From the NCBI RefSeq assembly GCF_022201045.2, contig NC_068556.1, forward strand, positions 1,838,001-1,902,000: a stretch of DNA of 64,000 nucleotides, in the 5' to 3' direction. The notes under the pieces were generated by a model. That model saw only the letters and a list, made by a program, of their open reading frames with translations, ran no database searches and was not told the origin of the DNA. Source of the DNA: Citrus sinensis. Taxonomy: Eukaryota > Streptophyta > Magnoliopsida > Sapindales > Rutaceae. Below are positions 46,438 through 58,360 of this stretch, piece by piece (position 1 is the stretch's first letter; every line of letters starts with the position of its first letter). Made by a program: the position numbers and the translations under genes.

Positions 46438-49017
46438 ATGGCATTATTAATTTTATGTTGTGGCTCGTATGCAGCAATGTTCTTTCTCTTACTCTTCTCC
46501 TCATTCCTAAACCAAGCTTCCTTAAGCTCCATCATCCAGCCTGTGTCTGTTCCAATCACTTTCAATAATTTCAATCCTGATAGTTGCAACAATGGAAACG
46601 ACCTAATTTGCATGGGCTCAGTGACGGCTGGTAATGGGTACTTAAGCCTGACTCCGGAGCCCTATTCAACCTTGCCACCGCCGCTTAACAAGGTCGGTCG
46701 GGTTCTGTTTCACCAACCTGTGCTTGCATGGCCTGCCATGTTTACTACCACATTCACTGTCAGGATTTCCAAGTTTCCGGATGCAACGGGTTCTGGAGAT
46801 GGGATGGCCTTTGTCATGGCTCAGGATAATAAGCCTCCACCACCTAATGGCTATGGCTCCTATCTAGGAATCATGGATAAATCCACTCAAGGTAAATATA
46901 CACAGGCAGAACTTTAACTATTTAGTTAATTCGCAGTTTTAAAACTATTCACACGAAGTTATAAAATTGTGTCATCTGTTGTCCACCGATAAATGTACAA
47001 CTGAATGATTTCTGTATCATTAACAGAAGGGTACTTGTTTCTATTGTGTAAATTGCAGATGGTGTTGTTCGTCAACTAGCAGTGGAGCTGGACACATACA
47101 TGAACGAATACATGATTCCGGATGGAAACCATATAGGCGTCGACACAACAAGCATGGCAACCCCGGTTGCAGCAAAGAGTCTCAACAGCACTGGCATTGA
47201 TCTCAAAAGTGGAAGAAACATTACTGTCAAAATCGATTACGACGGCGCAAAGTAGATGCTTCGCATTTACATAGCATATGCTGGGCAACCATTAATAAGC
47301 GTTCTTAATCAATCTATAATCATGTCCAGAACGGTTCCGAATGCTGTTTACGTGGGCTTCACAGCCTCTACAGGATTGTTACAGGAGAGCCACCAGCTGC
47401 TTGATCGGGTTTTTGTATCGTTTCCAATTGAATTTGATGAAAAAGGGCAGTCGAAAGTGGACGGTATAAGAATAATTTTGGCTATTGTTGTTCCTATACT
47501 TGTGTTAATGATTGTTGTCGTGGTCACTTATTTGTTTATTCGAAGAACTCTGAAGAGGAAAAGGAAGAAGATGAAGAAGAAGATATAGAGAACAGAGCAA
47601 GAAGTGCAGCAAATGTCCCTATTCTTTTTTCCTACAAGCAGCTGCAAAAGGCCACTCATAATTTCAGCAAGGAAAATTTATTGGGCAAGGGTGGGTGTCG
47701 AACTGTTTACAAAGGCACCTTACAGCATCCTACAACAATTGTAGCTGTCAAAAAGATTTCAGCAACTTCACATCTGTTTTACTTTTCAGAAACTTTTGGA
47801 AGCAGTTTTGAATCATGCTAAAAGAAGTAATTATAAATCCAAATAATTCAATCTACAATGCAGGGCTATTTGATACCGCATCAGTTCTCATTTTCCGTTA
47901 AAATCCTTCACTTTTTAGTTACTCTCCCAAATTCTTCATTGCCAACACATTAAAATTTATAGCAGTACATATAACATATCATAAATTAGGAGACAAGAAC
48001 AAAAATTCAATTAAAACTTCAAAACCTTTAAGGTTTTTTGATGAAGAGTGGAGGTGGAAGTGTTGTACCAAATAGCAATGTATTATAGTCATTCTCTATG
48101 TATTAATTATGTAATTTTTATAGAAAGAATTGAGATAACTATTATCATAACTTTTGATCATTTACAACGTTTTTGCTCTTCAAATTCAATTAGGTGAAAG
48201 GGAGTACTTAGCAGAAATTTGCACAATAGGGCGTCTAAGGCACAAGAATTTGGTGCAACTCCGAGGATGGTGCCATGAGCGTGAGCATCTTCTTCTAGTG
48301 TATGAATACATGGCCAATGGTAGCCTTGATCTTTTCATTGGCAAGGGCTTTCTTGATTGGAAGACAAGGTACAAAATCTTAACAGGATTAGCGTCCGCTC
48401 TGCTTTATCTCCATGAAGAATGTGACAAACCCATAGTTCACCGTGACGTCAAGCCAAATAATGTGATGTGAGACTCCGAATACAATGCTCGTCTAGGCGA
48501 TTTGGGGCTCGCCAGATTGATCCAAAACGATGCATGTGTCACTACAATGATGGCTGGAACCCCAGGATATTTAGCCCCAGAGGTAAGCTTCTCAGGCAAG
48601 GCCACCCCAGAATTTGATGTCTACAGCTTTGGAATGGTGGCACTTGAAGTCGCTTGCGGGAGAAGATCAAAGGGGCTTTTTGAAGAAAATAGTTTAGTTG
48701 ATTACGTGTGGAGTTTATATGGCAAAAATGCATTGCTTGAGTGTGTGGATAAACAATTAGAAGGGGAATTTGATGAAGAACAAGTGAAGAGGACATTGAC
48801 TGTGGGGTTTGCAAGCTTGCATCCTGACTGTATGCTTCGTCCTAAGATAAGAAAAGTGGTGCAGATTTTCTTGAATCCCAATGAGCCATTAATGGACTTG
48901 CCGCATGCAAGACCAAATGCAGTTTATGTATCAGTTTCTTCTGCTTCCACCGCTGATGTTGGCTCCAGTAGTGTTGCCACCGCCGATGAAACAAGAACGC
49001 CTGATGACAAAGCTTGA
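46438..49017 (+). pseudogene. L-type lectin receptor kinase (LecRK) pseudogene
   Basis: This is the full-length relative of the lectin cluster. Lectin exons are 46438-46891 and from 47059. A second candidate start at 46477 aligns with its siblings. The order is leader, lectin domain, transmembrane segment (IILAIVVPILVLMIVVVVTYLF, near 47470-47535), basic stop-transfer, and kinase domain. The kinase keeps AVKKIS, VHRDVKPNN, the APE motif in TPGYLAPE and FDVYSFGM. Breaks: TAG at 47253-47255 inside the lectin domain; a 1-base frame change near 47588 before ENRARSAANVP; a glycine loop altered to GKGGCRTVYKG; about 410 bp of extra sequence (47777-48188) between ISATS and GEREYLAE; TGA at 48469-48471 just after NNVM; and DLG instead of DFG. 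It resembles LecRK clade IX receptors. No functional kinase is expected. Confidence 0.9.
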
Positions 49018-49261
49018 AAAAGGGTTGTGCCAATATATAGATGCTGGCGGTACTATTACCATCATGGCTTCTATAACATTTTTATATGTTGTTTGTGAAA
49101 TTCTCTTCCTGTATATAGATGAAAAAAACACAAAACATAATTTGTACTAATTGTCACGCGCACAGAATTGATTCAAGGATGATGTAAAGAGATTGAAAGC
49201 GAGTTCATTGAGAGATGTTGAATAATTTTTTATTTTGAAAAATTAAATGTGAAACACATTA
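49018..49261. other. 3' flank of the LecRK pseudogene
   Basis: Short AT-rich stretch before the tRNA gene, with no feature. Confidence 0.4.
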
Positions 49262-49333
49262 TGCGTTTGCCGGGAGTCGAACCCGGGTCTATTGCTTGGA
49301 AGGCAATTATCCTAACCGTTGGACTACAAACGC
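49262..49333 (-). tRNA. tRNA-Gly (anticodon UCC)
   Basis: The 72-nt reverse-strand sequence folds as a cloverleaf. Acceptor arms GCGTTTG and CAAACGC are followed by discriminator A. An anticodon stem ATTGC/GCAAT holds the loop CTTCCAA with anticodon TCC. The T arm CCCGGGTTCGACTCCCGG carries the B-box. The A-box region (TAGTCCAACGG) is also good. CCA is not encoded, as normal for eukaryotes. No intron. Confidence 0.96.
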
Positions 49334-49988
49334 TCCTATGGTGAAAATACAAGGTTTTCTGAATTGTTCCTTTTCTGTTCCAAGATCGACAATAACACAG
49401 TTACAAGGAAAGGACAATGGAAGCCGGCTTCGTAGTTTTGATTCTTTGGATGCTGGTAACGTTGTGGTAAAACAAAGTAAGACTAAGCAACAGCGACATA
49501 CACTGTCCCATTGGTTTGAAAGTATACTCCAAGTGGCGGAATCAGGACGGAAACCGCGTTGTTTCAAGAATCAAAACCAAATCACGGGAACTCGGTTTCT
49601 TGGACTTTCTTACATGTCTTGTTTTCGATTTTTCAACATCATTTTGAGTCCCCAATTACCTACCAGCTGACCGTGACGCCTCATTTTCTTCATTTGATTT
49701 TGACCCTTTTCATATTTTGGCCCTTCCAGTGAATTTTGATATTGCTTTTGTTGGGATTATGATACTATATATGGTCTTGAATTTTCAATGGAATAGTTAA
49801 TTTATTGGTATTTAACTCTGTTTGGTTACTGGGAAAATAATGAAAGCATATATCAGCAACAAAAGTGATGCTTTTATTGTTCAGAACTTGATATGATTCA
49901 ATTAGTTAAGCTTTACACTATATGTATACTTCTTCTGCTTTGACTTATATTGGATTTCATGCAGTTGCTTTGACTTAAATGGGTAAAA
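49334..49988. other. Upstream region of the LysM receptor kinase
   Basis: No gene. Two TTGACT motifs (W-box-like) at about 49940 and 49970 lie just before the start codon. Such sites bind WRKY factors in defence genes, but they are short and may be chance. Confidence 0.35.
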
Positions 49989-52900
49989 ATGTGTTTTTTG
50001 GATAGTGGAAATAAAGTGTTTCATATAGTTTTTGTTATATCAATATCATTTTTGTGTGTATGTAATAGTTTTCAAGTGAAAGCAATTCCATGTAACGTAT
50101 CTTCTTCCCCCCAGTCTTGTCGGGCCTCATTATATTACAACCCAAAGACCACGAAAACCATCGAAGAAACAGCCTCTTTGTTCAATGTGAGGTCTAATTT
50201 AGTTAATAGAACAGTCGATGGTTTCTTGGTTTCGATAAACTGCAGTTGCTTACCTGACCATGATGAGTATACTTGGCATATGGACTACACAGTCCTAAAT
50301 GGGGATACATGGGAGAAGGTTTCTTCCAAATTTGGGTCATTTCTTGTGGAGAAACCAGATAAGTCATTGATTCCATCACATGTTGTGACATTAGATCTCG
50401 TATGTGGCTGTTCCGAGAGTAATGATCTTGTGACATACAAAGTTGAAGCAGGAGACACCCTTTTTACAATCTGTTCAAGGTTTAAGGCTGATGTAGACAT
50501 GACTGGCAAGTTGAATGGACTCGACAATCCTGATCTTATCCATGCTGGAGATGTAATTTTCATCCCGGAGCAAGGCAAGAAAATTATAACTCTCACTTGA
50601 TTTTTTTTTTCTTGTGTTTTGATGATTCATGCAATCAAAGATAGATCTTAACTTTTCGTCATATGTAGCCGTAGAAAGCCTTTTGCTGATGATTATTTTG
50701 TACACTATGAAGATTTCACATTTGTATAGCAATTAGAGTTTTGGTCTTTTCTTGGCATTAAGATAATATGGTCTCTCATAATGGGCGTTTTAAAGAATAC
50801 AGAACAGCTGGACTCAAACAGAATATATATTCTTGACTTCATTTTCATTTCTTAGTAACAATTCATCGATTTTGTTACAATGTGACAGTGTTATTATGTA
50901 AAAGAAAATAGCTCTGCAGCTAACCATATTTAATTATTTTTTCTTTTTTTATGGATGGTATTGACAGCAGGCCTTCAAAATCTTACTTTGGTTGAAATTG
51001 AAGATAAAGGTCAGTTACCAACTATCTTTTACAACCTTATGTTTAAACTTGTTTGAGCACCAACCAGTATAAGCTTTGTTTACACGTTGGATAAAATTCA
51101 ACGCTATCTCATGAGCTGCAGTCCTTATATGTGGTGTTTCTTAAGTTCATTATCTCCTTTCCAGATCCTGTTGTGAGCACTGTGAAAAAGAGTTCAAAAT
51201 CAAGAATCCACACCACAGTTGGAATCCTTTTAGCTGCATTTACTATCACATTATTTACAGTTGCATTTGTGTTTTGGAGGCGGTATAAGATGAAGGGTAC
51301 TCAATCAACAAAAATCTATTCAAGGACAGTGAAATGTTTGCATTGTTACCTCGACTCATGCCCTTTGCACACGAGTGAGAGTCATTTTGAAATTTTAATT
51401 CTTTATCTTTTGAGCAGAAAAGGACCTGATATTTAAAGCATATTGTAAACTAGCTGCAGTTGATTCACGAGAAGTTTCTTTGTAGAATCTGAAGAAAGTG
51501 TGGTTTCCTCATTCAGTTCGGATAAAGCAACTATGTTTTCTTACAATGAAGTTCGCGATGCCACTTCCAATTTCAGTACATCTTTAAAGATTGGCCAAGG
51601 ATCTTATGGATCTGTTTATCTTGGAAAACTAAGAGGAAAGGTGAGTAACATTTTCCTTTCTTACAGCATTTGCTCGAGTGATTACTCTAAAAACATATCC
51701 GCTAATAATATCCTCTTCGTATACAAATTTAGAATGCGGCAATCAAGCAGATGAAAAACACCAAGTCAAAAGAGTTCTCATCGGAGCTGAAAATTCTTTG
51801 CAAAGTCCATTCAAACTTGGTAGAGTTGAAAGAACTTTTATTATCTTCTCTTCCGATAGTCGCATAATGTTGCTTCTTCTAGTTTATGTCAATTTACCTT
51901 CATGTCAATGCTATCTTTCACTCATTTGTTACCCAAACTTATTCTGTCTTCATTCTTTTTACTTGTAAAATTCAATCAGATTGAGCTTATTGGATATGCA
52001 GCTGGTGGAGACTCTCTGTTTCTTGTGTATGAATATGCCCAAAATGGTGCATTGAGTGATCATCTGCACTGGCCCAGCGTTAAAGGTTTGGATTGTTTAT
52101 CAATACTCAAATAAGTCTTGGCTAATATGAAAAGTTGGTGAGTGGGGCTTTGATAATCTACAGGCAAAAAGCCTCTTGCTTGGACCACACGCGTTCAAAT
52201 TGCCCTTGATGCAGCCAAAGGTCTAGAGTATATACACCAGTACACAAAACCGTACTATGTCCATCGAGATGTGAAGACAAGCAACATTCTCTTAGACTCT
52301 AATTTTCGTGCCAAGGTGATTCTTCATCTCTCTCTTTCACTATATGAACATTTTCCTTTGTTGCTATTTTGTGTGCACGGAACTCTAAACATCATTATTA
52401 CAGATTGCTGATTTTGGACTGGTAAAATTACTTGAGCATTCTCCTGAAATTGCAGCTGCAGCATCTCGCATAGTAGGCACATTCGGTTACCTTGCCCCCG
52501 AGTGAGTTTTGGCTTCTTTTAACATCAAAGTTTTGATTTTTTTTTTTTTCGAATCGCCTGCATTAATCGGTAAAGCACTCTTAAAGATAAAAATCATTTC
52601 GGCCATTGTTTCCTTAACAAATAGGTATGTAAGAGACGGGTGTGTGACTACAAAGAGCGATGTGTATGCTTTTGGGGTTGTTCTTATGGAACTAATTACC
52701 GGGCAACAAGCACTTAGTAGAGATGCAAATCCTGGAAATAATCAATACACCGAGCATCGCTCTTTGGTTGATTATGTAAGTGTTCAATACATTACCGAAA
52801 ATAAACCTATTCGACAATGTTAGCTATAATGTGACACTAAATTTTGGTCAGTCTGTAATGATGCAGATGCTGGCAGTGTTCAATGATACGAAGGATTTCA

Positions 52901-53216
52901 TGGCCAAGCTGACAGAATGCTTGGATCCGAACCTCACTCGTTACCACAAAGATTCAATGCTTCAGGTATGTTACACGTGGGGTCCTGAAACTCTGTTGAT
53001 TTTGGCTTTACTAACTATAGGCTTATGCTATTAGGCCTTGATTTTATAGCCTTTTGTTCTTTTCTTATTTTCTTGAAGATGGCACTTTTGTCCAAGGACT
53101 GTGTGGATGAGAATTGGAAAAGGAGGCCAGACATGTCAAATGCTGCGATTCGGCTTTCACATATCCTGATTTCATCCAAGGAGTGGGAGAAAATGGAGTG
53201 TTGTCGCAACTTGTAA
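49989..53216 (+). CDS. LYK3: LysM domain receptor-like kinase, LYK3 type
   Basis: Plasma-membrane receptor kinase with LysM ectodomain; the family senses chitin-like or peptidoglycan-like glycans. Eleven exons join in frame: 49989-50574, 50971-51009, 51165-51296, 51486-51640, 51733-51819, 51980-52085, 52164-52315, 52404-52501, 52625-52775, 52867-52965 and 53079-53216, giving 580 residues. A signal peptide is followed by an ectodomain with CxC pairs (INCSCLP, LVCGCSE) and a clear LysM ([16 protein letters not shown] ... [10 protein letters not shown]). A transmembrane segment ([18 protein letters not shown]) precedes the kinase. The kinase has [30 protein letters not shown] and LAPE, so it is an RD-type and probably active enzyme. 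The layout and sequence best match Arabidopsis LYK3 (At1g51940). The first intron appears to use a GC donor (AAG then GCAAGA). Confidence 0.9.
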
Positions 53217-54254
53217 CAACACTACAGTTGGAGCTCTGATATTAGTTATCTAAGACTCCCAAGTCTATCAATCAACTTTAAAAAATGTGTTGTCAAAGTC
53301 AAACGTTCAATGTGATCAAGAAAATGTCGTCCCACTAACGTAAGTTAGTTCAATTGTGACATGTCTTGTAAATGAATTTGCACGCGAGCAAAATTCCTCA
53401 ACTTGAATAGAATTTTGATGAGGGCTTGGAAACCCAAAGTCCCCCAACTTGACTCACTGTGAAGAAATGAATATTAAATGATGCTGTATCCACCTCCCCA
53501 CTCTAGTCTAAACACACCCCTAGAGTACAACCTTCCATTGATGGGGTGTGACGAAAATTAAAGGTTGTAGTCCAATAATGGCAAATAGTGGGCTGGTGCA
53601 CAGCTCCCATAAGATCTTACTATCTAAATAATAACATATTTGCATATGATAACCCATTAAACTAAATCACTCGATAGAATTTTGGATGCTATTTGTGGAA
53701 TTATAACCGGGCGGAAAGAGAAAATGCAGACAAATTCAAAGTCAAAAAGAAATCTGAAGTAAAAGGGCCAAAAAAAACTATAACCTCGCCGACAATAGAA
53801 GTTGATGCGTGATTGAGGAGAAAGATAAAAGGGTAACATAAAAAGTGAAATCGCAAAAGGAAACTTTTGAACCACTTGATCCAATAGAAGCGAACTTTTT
53901 TGGAAAACCGACTGTGAAAGTGGCAACACAAAATTGTAAAGTGTTAGGTCATCTAACAAAATTTCCACAATCTAGTTACACCTTGAGAAACATAGGACTC
54001 ACCTAGGTCATTAATACTTTGTACGTACTTATTTGTAATTACATGTGGGATATATTTGTTTGACTATGCTCATTATTATATGGGTTTAAATTTTAGTTGA
54101 TTTGTAGATCAAATGTCATAAAAAAACATTTATTGGTGATGAGACGTTGTGCTATGTGCTCAACCAATTAAAAATTGTCATTTAAATATACTTGGTTAGT
54201 CTCGTGGTGTAGTGGAACAACCTCCTTTAATGTTTTAAGACCCACTAATTTAAA

Positions 54255-54870
54255 AAATACAGTGAAACCTCGTAAAAGCAATATTCAAATAAATTGATAA
54301 CATCAAATAAATAATAGTTTTTTTGGCTCCCGATTTAGGGCTAACATGATAAATTAGTGATGTGATAAATTCATTAGATAATAATTTTTTTTAAAAAGTC
54401 TCATTTTTCTATTGGATCAATTAATATATAGATTAATAATTTAATAATTTAAAGTAAATATGTATGATATGTCTATGAGGCTTTTATATATAAAAAAAAA
54501 AATCGTAAGGAGCTCGAGCATTTTATTATCACTTTGCAGCAAGAAATTATTTAATATAGCTATCGCTTTAAGTGTGAGACGAACTCTATAGTAGAGTTGT
54601 CATCTTCAACTTCTTTCTCTTGTCATTTCCCATTACACTTTAATAATTTCATTGTCACTCAAAATCATAACGTATCATACAACTTAACAGAATCACTGCT
54701 TTAGTTATACTATCTCTGTACTTAAAAAAAATTCTATTATGAATGCGATATTATCTTTATAAATTAGTAATCATTAATTTATTGATATATTAATATTCAC
54801 TAAATTAATAAATTTTTCATATTCTCAAAACTATTAATTTATCAAAATTCTATGGTATAAAAATATATAG
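54255..54870. mobile_element. Possible MITE remnant with CAGTGAAACCTC end
   Basis: The left edge CAGTGAAACCTCGTAAAAG, followed by repeated AATTTAT/ATTAAT motifs, resembles a common plant non-autonomous element. The right edge is poorly conserved. Confidence 0.35.
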
Positions 54871-57800
54871 AACTTATTGAATTTATCCAGTAGTAGCTTT
54901 TGACTAATCATTCTTTCTCGTAATATTGTGTTAATATAAAAAATTTTAAAAATAATAAAATCAATTACTGAAACACTATGTGAAACTAATTAATCAATGT
55001 TTTGTGCCCAAACCTTTTTTCGTTTCCCACGGCCAGCAAGTTTATAATATTGACTTTTGCTCAAAAATTCATTAACTCAAATGAAATGACCATTTAATGT
55101 GGACCTAAACGCTAATTGCTGCGAAAAGAGCAAAAGTTTCCCAAGTCAACAAGCAAAGGAAATAAATCAAGACCCTTATGCCAAGCAATGATCACTGACT
55201 TGCCCTAATTCCATTGCAAAATTCACATTTTGAAGGCCGTGTTTTCTCGAGTAAACATTTACTTTCATTTACTTGAAGACACATGACGTGCTGGAGTCAA
55301 CACAGTGATTAATGGCTTTTGCAAATTTGCCAACGACTTTCTCTGTAAAATAGAATAATTGTAGACTAATCATATAATATTGGTAGTATAACCTATTTAT
55401 CAAAAAGAGAAAAAAAAAAGTAGTATAAACCTACCGACCAATAAACAATTGCCTAGTTGAAATTATTCTACCAATAAATTTTGGGTTTCATGTCGTAAAT
55501 TGCATATAAAGAATCTATCCTATACACAAGAGAATAGATACTTTCTTAGGTGGTGTACTTTAGTTTTAATTAATATATCAACTTGTTAATCTATATTTTT
55601 TTGTTATTCATTCAGGGAAGGTTATAGTATTTTATTTTAAAATCAAGAATTTTCTTTTCTTATCCGAGCTTCTCGTAAGAATTCACAAAATTCTTAAAAG
55701 TTCATAATGAAAGACTCAATGAAATTATATAATCACGATACTATGCTAATGTGATGGGATTGCTGAACTAAACTTTTGTAGAGGAATGAGTTTATTTATT
55801 TATTTATTTTTAAATAGTAAGATAATTTCTCTCTCCTTTATATGACAAAATTTACTTGGACAATCCCTCCACGAGTCCACGTTAATGTAGTGACTGTACA
55901 AGAGAGAATTGCTGATTCTTTTGGAGAGATTTTCTTCCGAGGTAAATTTTTTTTTTTTTTGGTTGGTCTTATAATTATGTACATTGTTTTGTTTTTATTA
56001 GCGAAAAATTATCAACTTGTATCTGGTAAAGGACAAGGAGAAACTTCAGTCCTCACAGACATTTTTACCCGGCGGGTCGCGGCTGATGAAAATGTGGAGA
56101 GAAAACTGATAGGTTGCTTCTAGCCAATGGAGAATTGGTCAAAGATTAAATTGTCCAAACATAACAAAAAGAAATGCGATTTGTTAAGTTTCCACAAAGT
56201 CTCCATCTCATTGTTGGTGGAATAGTCAATGTGAAATGTACATTACAACATGGATTATTCTAAACCATTGACGCTAGAGGTGGAGACTTTTTGCATCACA
56301 TGATCAAACCCATAGCTTGGGGGGGTTAGGTATATTTTAGTTGAATAGTTGAATATCCATATTTTACATACCAAACCTTTGTAGTTTTCTGATCCAAAAG
56401 CAGCCTAATCTGGGCCAATTTTGTACTCGATAATGTTTCCCCACAACAAGAAGCCTGCAAGGGCCAATCAAAAGAAATAACTTATACTCATAAAATGTGT
56501 TAAATAATTTATATATTATATGCTTAATATGAGTAATATTCCAATTAGACGCCCAGCCAATCATCATCTTCCAAGTCAAAGCCTGCAATAATTGATATGA
56601 ACTATCTACTTCCTGTATATTATAATGGTAGTGAGCAAATGCGTTGGAAGGATATGCCTTTTTTGGGATAGGAAGTTGGCTTCAAAAATAGTTTATTGAT
56701 ATTTTGATGGCCTTAGCAGGATTTATTGAATAGGGTTTCCGGAGAATCGCCTTAATTTGGTGCTTATATACGATTTTTTTTCTTTTTGTAGTTTTTTATT
56801 TTGATATCTTTTTGTATTTGTGTTGTGTTGTTAGTGACTGTGTTTTGTTGTTGGTAGTAATATTTGGTTAGTGCTATTACGTGTTTTTTATGCGAACACT
56901 TTATTAGATTCTTTCTTCGATTAGAATGTGATTTTCACCTATAATAACTAAGGTCGATAGGCCAGTATCGTAACGTTTCTTTAATTCTTCATGAGACTTT
57001 TATGTGTGGAGCCTTTTTTCGTCCTTTTGGTTTTAGATATTCAACAGTGTTCATAATTGTATTTTGCATTGCTCTAACTTAAACTTAAATCTTAGGCATT
57101 GTCCTAAATTTATAGTATTTAAACCGAATATGACCTTATTATAATTGCACTTATTTATTGTTGGTCATTCTTGATCCTTTTAATACCAATTATTTCTTTA
57201 AAAAAAATAGTGAGCAAATGGCATTTTTTTTTGCATTTAATATAATTTGATTAATTTGTGTTATGGATATAATATGAAAATTTATATGTTAAGTGTGGAC
57301 ATGGATTGTCTCATAAAGAATTAGCAAGTTCCCTAGTCATACTCATTGTGCAGCAAAACGTTTCCTTTACTTCTCTTTGAATCTATACAAGGTCTAACTA
57401 GCAATAAATCTAAGGGCTTTTGTTGTCATCTCAATTAAAAATTTCTCATTATTAATTTATAATGGATTTAAAACTTGAAAGTTACTTAAAAGAAAAAGTG
57501 ATTTCATAAATATAGCTTACGACTATTTCAAACAAGGATGAATATGACAAACAATTGAATATCCAAATGCTGAACCCTCGAAAGTTAGATTTCTTTTTTT
57601 TTAAAAAAAAAAAGGTGAAAGTAGATATAACATGTTTTAGATTTATATATATTCAGACCATCTTATCACAAAGTTAATTTTAAAAGTAGATTTAAATTAT
57701 TCTAAGCACCACTTTCAAACTATTCCATTAAATAGTTTATTTAGGAGGATCCCACTTGTCATTTAATTCTGATCATAAATATATATTAGTTTAACTTTTT

Positions 57801-58256
57801 TTTATTTATATTTTTCTAACAAAGAAACATAATTTTATTTCATTAACCTATAACATTACACATTACAAGTAGTGTTCATAGTGGACATAGAGATCGATTC
57901 ACAAATAATTTAATACTTTTTTTAATATTTGTTCTTAAAGAAAAATTCCCACCTCAAAATTCAAAAAAGTCAACTAATGGACCAAATTGAGATTAAACAT
58001 AAATGGGGTTTTCTTAATTTATGAAATGCAATATTTTGTGGGTTTTTAGGGGTTAATCATGAAATACCAATTAGATGAGATGTCATACATCATAGACATC
58101 TTTTTCTTGATAAATTTCTTGATTGCTTAATCTACTATATATATAGATATTATTTTCCGCAAAATAAGGATAGAAGTAAAACACTTTGGATATTAATTAT
58201 TAAACATAAGTTGCTTAATTCATTAACGCACCCTCAAAATCAAAAGAGATGTTAAT

Positions 58257-58360
58257 TGAAAATAAAAAATTAAAATATATTAAAATTTGAAAATAAAAAA
58301 TTAAAATATATTAAAATTTGAAAATAACCAAAAAATAATAATAATAATAATAATAATAAA
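58257..58360. repeat. 31-bp tandem duplication and (AAT)n microsatellite
   Basis: Two adjacent copies of a unit containing AAAAATTAAAATATATTAAA, followed shortly by about eight AAT repeats. Confidence 0.7.

Noticed and set aside
53657-53968. A 103-codon reverse-strand open frame rich in F and L
   Set aside because: AT-rich, no recognisable domain, no promoter or splice context. Chance open frame.
54190-54240. A tRNA-like string (TCTCGTGGTGTAGTGGAACAA)
   Set aside because: No acceptor or T arm can be paired. It is probably part of a dispersed repeat.
55842-56123. A 93-codon frame with a hydrophobic stretch
   Set aside because: The hydrophobic part comes from a poly-T run, and nothing conserved is seen.
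58257-58360. A CRISPR-like repeat pattern
   Set aside because: Only two AT-rich tandem copies and a microsatellite, in a plant nuclear sequence.
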